Of a DNA stretch of 64,000 bases, positions 61,185 through 64,000 are shown piece by piece. This DNA comes from Bacillus sp. SKDU12. GTDB taxonomy: Bacteria; Bacillota; Bacilli; Bacillales; Bacillaceae. Under the pieces are notes generated by a model that saw only the letters and a list, made by a program, of their open reading frames with translations, did not search any database and had not been told where the DNA came from. The number at the start of each line of letters is the position of its first letter. Position 1 is the first letter of the stretch. The position numbers and the translations under genes were made by a program. The stretch covers positions 62,001-126,000 of the forward strand of contig NZ_MSRC01000006.1 of the NCBI RefSeq assembly GCF_010093085.1, read 5' to 3'.

Positions 61185-61205
61185 ATATACCTGAACAGGG
61201 TATAT
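61185..61205. promoter_or_regulatory. Palindrome, possible CsoR operator before yhjQ
   Basis: ATATACC (61185-61191) and GGTATAT (61199-61205) are perfect inverted arms spaced by 7 bp. The layout resembles CsoR-type copper operators (TACC...GGTA). It starts right after the yhjR stop and is 96 bp before yhjQ. Confidence 0.4.
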
Positions 61206-61300
61206 ACACATTCCCCTTCCTAAAAACACACTCACCTGTTTTCTTCAAATACAGCCGGGAAACATAAAACCATACACTGCTATACAGGGGGAAATTAACT

Positions 61301-61630
61301 ATGGAGCAACATTTCGAAGCTTGTATTGAGGCTAGCATCGATTGTATGCAGGCTTGCAATTATTGCTTTACAAAATGCCTGGAAGAAAGCGCGCAGCACA
61401 ATCTCAGCGGTTGCATACGGCTTGACAGAGAATGCGCGGATATTTGCGCGCTGGCAGTCAAAGCCATGCAAACGGACAGCCCGTTTGTGAAAGAAATTTG
61501 CGCACTTTGCGCCGATATTTGTGAAGCGTGCGGCACAGAATGTGAAAAACATGAGCACGATCATTGCCAAGCATGTGCGATGTCCTGCTTTAGATGTGCC
61601 GAACAATGCCGCAGCATGGCAGCGTCTTAA
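61301..61630 (+). CDS. yhjQ: Csp3-type cytosolic copper-storage protein
   Basis: The 109-residue four-helix protein has 18 cysteines, most in C-x2-3-C spacing along the helices (CMQACNYCFTKC, CALCADICEACGTEC, CQACAMSCFRCAEQC). This is the Csp3 pattern: a tetrameric bundle that stores many Cu(I) ions. There is no signal peptide, so it is cytosolic. AGGGGG precedes ATG 61301. It follows yhjR by 116 bp. Confidence 0.9.
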   Translation: MEQHFEACIEASIDCMQACNYCFTKCLEESAQHNLSGCIRLDRECADICALAVKAMQTDSPFVKEICALCADICEACGTECEKHEHDHCQACAMSCFRCAEQCRSMAAS

Positions 61631-61635
61631 CGCAC

Positions 61636-61666
61636 AAAGAGGGTTCAAAACGCACCCTCTTTTTTA
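61636..61666 (+). terminator. Bidirectional terminator between yhjQ and yhjP
   Basis: A 9-bp stem AAAGAGGGT / ACCCTCTTT with a 8-nt loop and T run, between convergent genes. Confidence 0.85.
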
Positions 61667-63394
61667 TTTGGACAGCCATACGGCGTACAAATCAATCCAT
61701 CCCTCTTCATCAAGCATCAGGCCTTTCACATTCTCACTTGATGTCACGTGCAGCACACTTTGATACAGCGGAATCGCATTGAATGCCTGTATAAGCTGGC
61801 GGTCTATATCCTGCAGCGTTTGGATTCTCGACGAGCGGTCAGGTATTGAAAATATCTGTTCTGTCATGTTTGAGCATATTTGTTCCTGCTTTTCAGATAG
61901 ATGCTGACACAAAAAACTATTTTCCGACAGCAGCAAATGCAGAAAACCAAATTCACTGTCTTGATAAAACGTCGCACTGTCATGTATGATATCTGCCATC
62001 TGCACGATTTCTTGCCGCCGCAGAGCAGCAGCATCACAGAATTGAAGTGTAAGCCTGATGCCATGTTGGGTGCAAACATTTTGAATCCACTCAGCATCCT
62101 CACGATGATCCGTTTCCGAAAAGGTATAGAGCACGAGCGTTTCTCCCTCGTATCCGCTCTGCTTCAGTAATTCAGAGGGAGACACGTCTTCCCACTCAAA
62201 AGAACTTGGATGCAAAAAAGATGTAACCGGGATTTTACGATGACCTCCCGCTTCACGAACGAGCCGTTCAGAGGAAATCAGCAGGCGGAGCGCTTTTCGA
62301 AAGCTTCGGTCCTGAAGAGGTCCTTTCTTTTTCAAATTGAGTGACAGATACTGAACATGCCGCTCCTCAAAAACCGTTTGCCGATCAGAACATGCTAGTT
62401 TTTCTTGAATGGTAAAACCGTTCATCTCTCTGGCTTGTTCAGAAAAGACAAACTCAACGCGATCCAAAAAAGGCCGTCCTTTGAAGTAGCGCTCATTGGC
62501 TTTCAGCACAAGCATCTGATCGCAATGCCGATTGACGCGAAAAGGTCCTGTTCCATTGACCCCGCCGCCTTGTTCTGCTGATAGAATCGACAGCCGTTCA
62601 TCACAAAGAGCATACGGCAAAAGTGCATTCGGCTTATCCAGTATGAGTTCCACACCATAAGGCCCATTTTCTAAGATTTGCGTTACTCCGTGTAATAGCC
62701 ATTTATATGGATTGTCAGCCTGTGTCAAAAAGCGCTGAAACGTAAACGCCACATCACGCGCTGTCAGCGGCTGCCCATTATGAAAGGACACTCCCTTTCG
62801 AAGAAAAAAACGCCATCGTTTTTTTCCGTCCTCTTCCCATCCATGGATCAAATGAGGCTTCGGCTCCTGCATATCCGAATCAAACGTGAGCAGTGTATCA
62901 AATATCTGCTTCACGAAATGTCCTTCAGATCGCAAAAAAATGCGGCACGGGTCCAAGCTGCTGACAGCTTCAGGGGTGATGAACAGTCTTAGCACATCCT
63001 TTTCACCGTCTCCGCCGGTCTCCGTCACAAAACCGAATGCCTCAGAAAGCCACATACTATATTCGTTTTGAAGCCCCGGAAACGCAGACTGATACTGCTG
63101 AAGCAGATCCTTTGCCTTTTCAAGCTTCCCGGCCATTGTATATGCCTTGGCTGTTTGAAGAAGCAGATCCTCCGGCCGGCGAAGAAACGCAATTTTTGAT
63201 TTACGGCCGCGCCCCGCCCCGCTTTCCCGGCTGATCCATTTTTTATTTTCCATATTATTCAAGATGAGCTTCGCATTTCTTTCTGTACAACATAAACCGT
63301 CAGCTATTTCAGCGAGCGTCATTTCGTTCATTTGCCCATACGCTGCAGCGAGTCCTGTTTTTACAAGCGCCACATAATGCTCAATCAGCTTCAA
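61664..63394 (-). CDS. yhjP: SgrR-like regulator with solute-binding domain
   Basis: Start TTG 63394, 6 nt after GGAGGTG, gives 576 residues. The N-terminal winged helix (MTLAEIADGLCCTERNAKLI, 24-43) is followed by an ABC-transporter solute-binding fold (RLFITPEAVSSLDPCRIFLR to the C-terminus) without a signal peptide. This is the architecture of SgrR, which senses a small ligand. It is divergent from the transporter yhjO, the probable target. Confidence 0.88.
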   Translation of the reverse strand: MKLIEHYVALVKTGLAAAYGQMNEMTLAEIADGLCCTERNAKLILNNMENKKWISRESGAGRGRKSKIAFLRRPEDLLLQTAKAYTMAGKLEKAKDLLQQYQSAFPGLQNEYSMWLSEAFGFVTETGGDGEKDVLRLFITPEAVSSLDPCRIFLRSEGHFVKQIFDTLLTFDSDMQEPKPHLIHGWEEDGKKRWRFFLRKGVSFHNGQPLTARDVAFTFQRFLTQADNPYKWLLHGVTQILENGPYGVELILDKPNALLPYALCDERLSILSAEQGGGVNGTGPFRVNRHCDQMLVLKANERYFKGRPFLDRVEFVFSEQAREMNGFTIQEKLACSDRQTVFEERHVQYLSLNLKKKGPLQDRSFRKALRLLISSERLVREAGGHRKIPVTSFLHPSSFEWEDVSPSELLKQSGYEGETLVLYTFSETDHREDAEWIQNVCTQHGIRLTLQFCDAAALRRQEIVQMADIIHDSATFYQDSEFGFLHLLLSENSFLCQHLSEKQEQICSNMTEQIFSIPDRSSRIQTLQDIDRQLIQAFNAIPLYQSVLHVTSSENVKGLMLDEEGWIDLYAVWLSK

Positions 63395-63507
63395 TCCCCG
63401 CACCTCCCGACAAAAGGGGAAACTTTTTCTCTTTTTTTCTTCACTTTTTGGGCCGCCGCCCCTTCTATACACTACTACTATACCAAACAGCGAAAGGCGG
63501 CGATCAC

Positions 63508-64000
63508 ATGCTGACCAGCTTTCAATCTATAAAATCGAGATATACCGCTCCCGTTTGGCTCCGCTTTTTCGGCGAAATGCTGACAAGCCTGACAGGTGCA
63601 ATGATAGGCCCTTTTATGGTGCTGTATCTGCATGAACAATTAAACGGCAGTGTCATGATTCCAATGCTGATTATCAGCCTTCAGCCATTTGCTGATATTT
63701 TCCTGACGCTCGTTGCAGGACGGGTGACAGACCAGCTTGGGCGGCGCACGGCGATTCTGACCGCATTGCTTCTGCAATCAGCGGCCATGACTGGGTTTGT
63801 ATTTGCTGAACATGCGGCTGTCTTCGCCTTTCTCTACGTCTTGAATGGCATCGGAAGATCACTGTACATTCCAGCTTCCCGCGCCCAAATTGCAGAAAGC
63901 ACGCCGGAAAGCAGACGCTCAGAAGTGTTTGCGGTCATCAATGCAATCTATTCAGCAGGCCTGACGGCAGGGCCGCTAGCCGGGATGCTACTGTACAAGT
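63508..64000 (+). CDS. yhjO: MFS transporter, 5' part (runs off window)
   Basis: ATG 63508 follows AAAGGCGG. The 164 codons in the window carry five membrane helices and MFS motif A, AGRVTDQLGRRTAIL. A full protein of about 400 residues is expected. The divergent SgrR-like yhjP may regulate it. Substrate unknown. Confidence 0.9.
   Translation, partial: MLTSFQSIKSRYTAPVWLRFFGEMLTSLTGAMIGPFMVLYLHEQLNGSVMIPMLIISLQPFADIFLTLVAGRVTDQLGRRTAILTALLLQSAAMTGFVFAEHAAVFAFLYVLNGIGRSLYIPASRAQIAESTPESRRSEVFAVINAIYSAGLTAGPLAGMLLYK

Overview
The window is a chromosomal segment of a Bacillus subtilis-group bacterium. Gene content, order and protein sequences follow, from memory, the reverse of the B. subtilis 168 block running from yhjO through addBA, gerP, wprA, asnO and the yis/yit genes to the argCJBD-carAB operon. 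Many residues differ from what I recall of strain 168, so a sister species or subspecies (spizizenii, vallismortis, halotolerans type) is likely; I cannot name it. I see no mobile element, prophage, CRISPR array, rRNA or tRNA.

Positions 1-8400: the arginine/carbamoyl-phosphate operon argC-argJ-argB-argD-carA-carB, read leftward from an ARG-box promoter and cut by the window edge inside carB. Positions 8.4-17 kb: yitZ (internally deleted transporter), yitY, a small Pmp3-family protein, yitW, yitV, yitU, two small genes, ipi, yitT, yitS, yitR, yitL. Strain 168 carries, as I recall, the yitMNOP toxin genes and nprB between yitL and yitR; here the two are neighbours.

Positions 17-24.3 kb: yitK, the SAM-riboswitch-controlled yitJ, the acetyltransferases yitI and yitH, transporter yitG, the enolase-superfamily yitF and the membrane protein yitE. 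Positions 24.3-28.5 kb: a divergent sulfur locus. yitB-yitA-yisZ activate and reduce sulfate to sulfite; yitC-yitD would fix sulfite into sulfolactate, a spore compound. Positions 28.5-37.7 kb: hydrolase yisY, pentapeptide protein yisX, the MocR regulator/LysE exporter pair yisV/yisU, DinB-like yisT, an extra acetyltransferase gene, a degraded remnant of degA, yisR, yisQ, yisP, yizA.

Positions 37.8-48.7 kb: asnO, yisN, the cell-wall protease wprA, yisL, yisK, yisJ, the Spo0E-like phosphatase yisI, the spore-coat germinant-permeability operon gerPABCDEF with a sigma-K-like promoter, and yisB. Positions 48.7-60.6 kb: the recombination block addB-addA-sbcD-sbcC, read leftward. Positions 60.6-64 kb: yhjR (ferritin-like), yhjQ (Csp3-type copper-storage protein), yhjP (SgrR-like) and the start of yhjO (MFS).

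The most interesting points are the ipi reading frame, which extends in frame to a lipoprotein signal and so suggests two start sites; scars of recent gene loss (degA, yitZ, the nprB/yit block); the self-contained sulfate-to-sulfolactate locus; a shared short module in five of the six GerP proteins; a CsoR-like palindrome before the copper-storage gene; and candidate Spo0A boxes before yisI.
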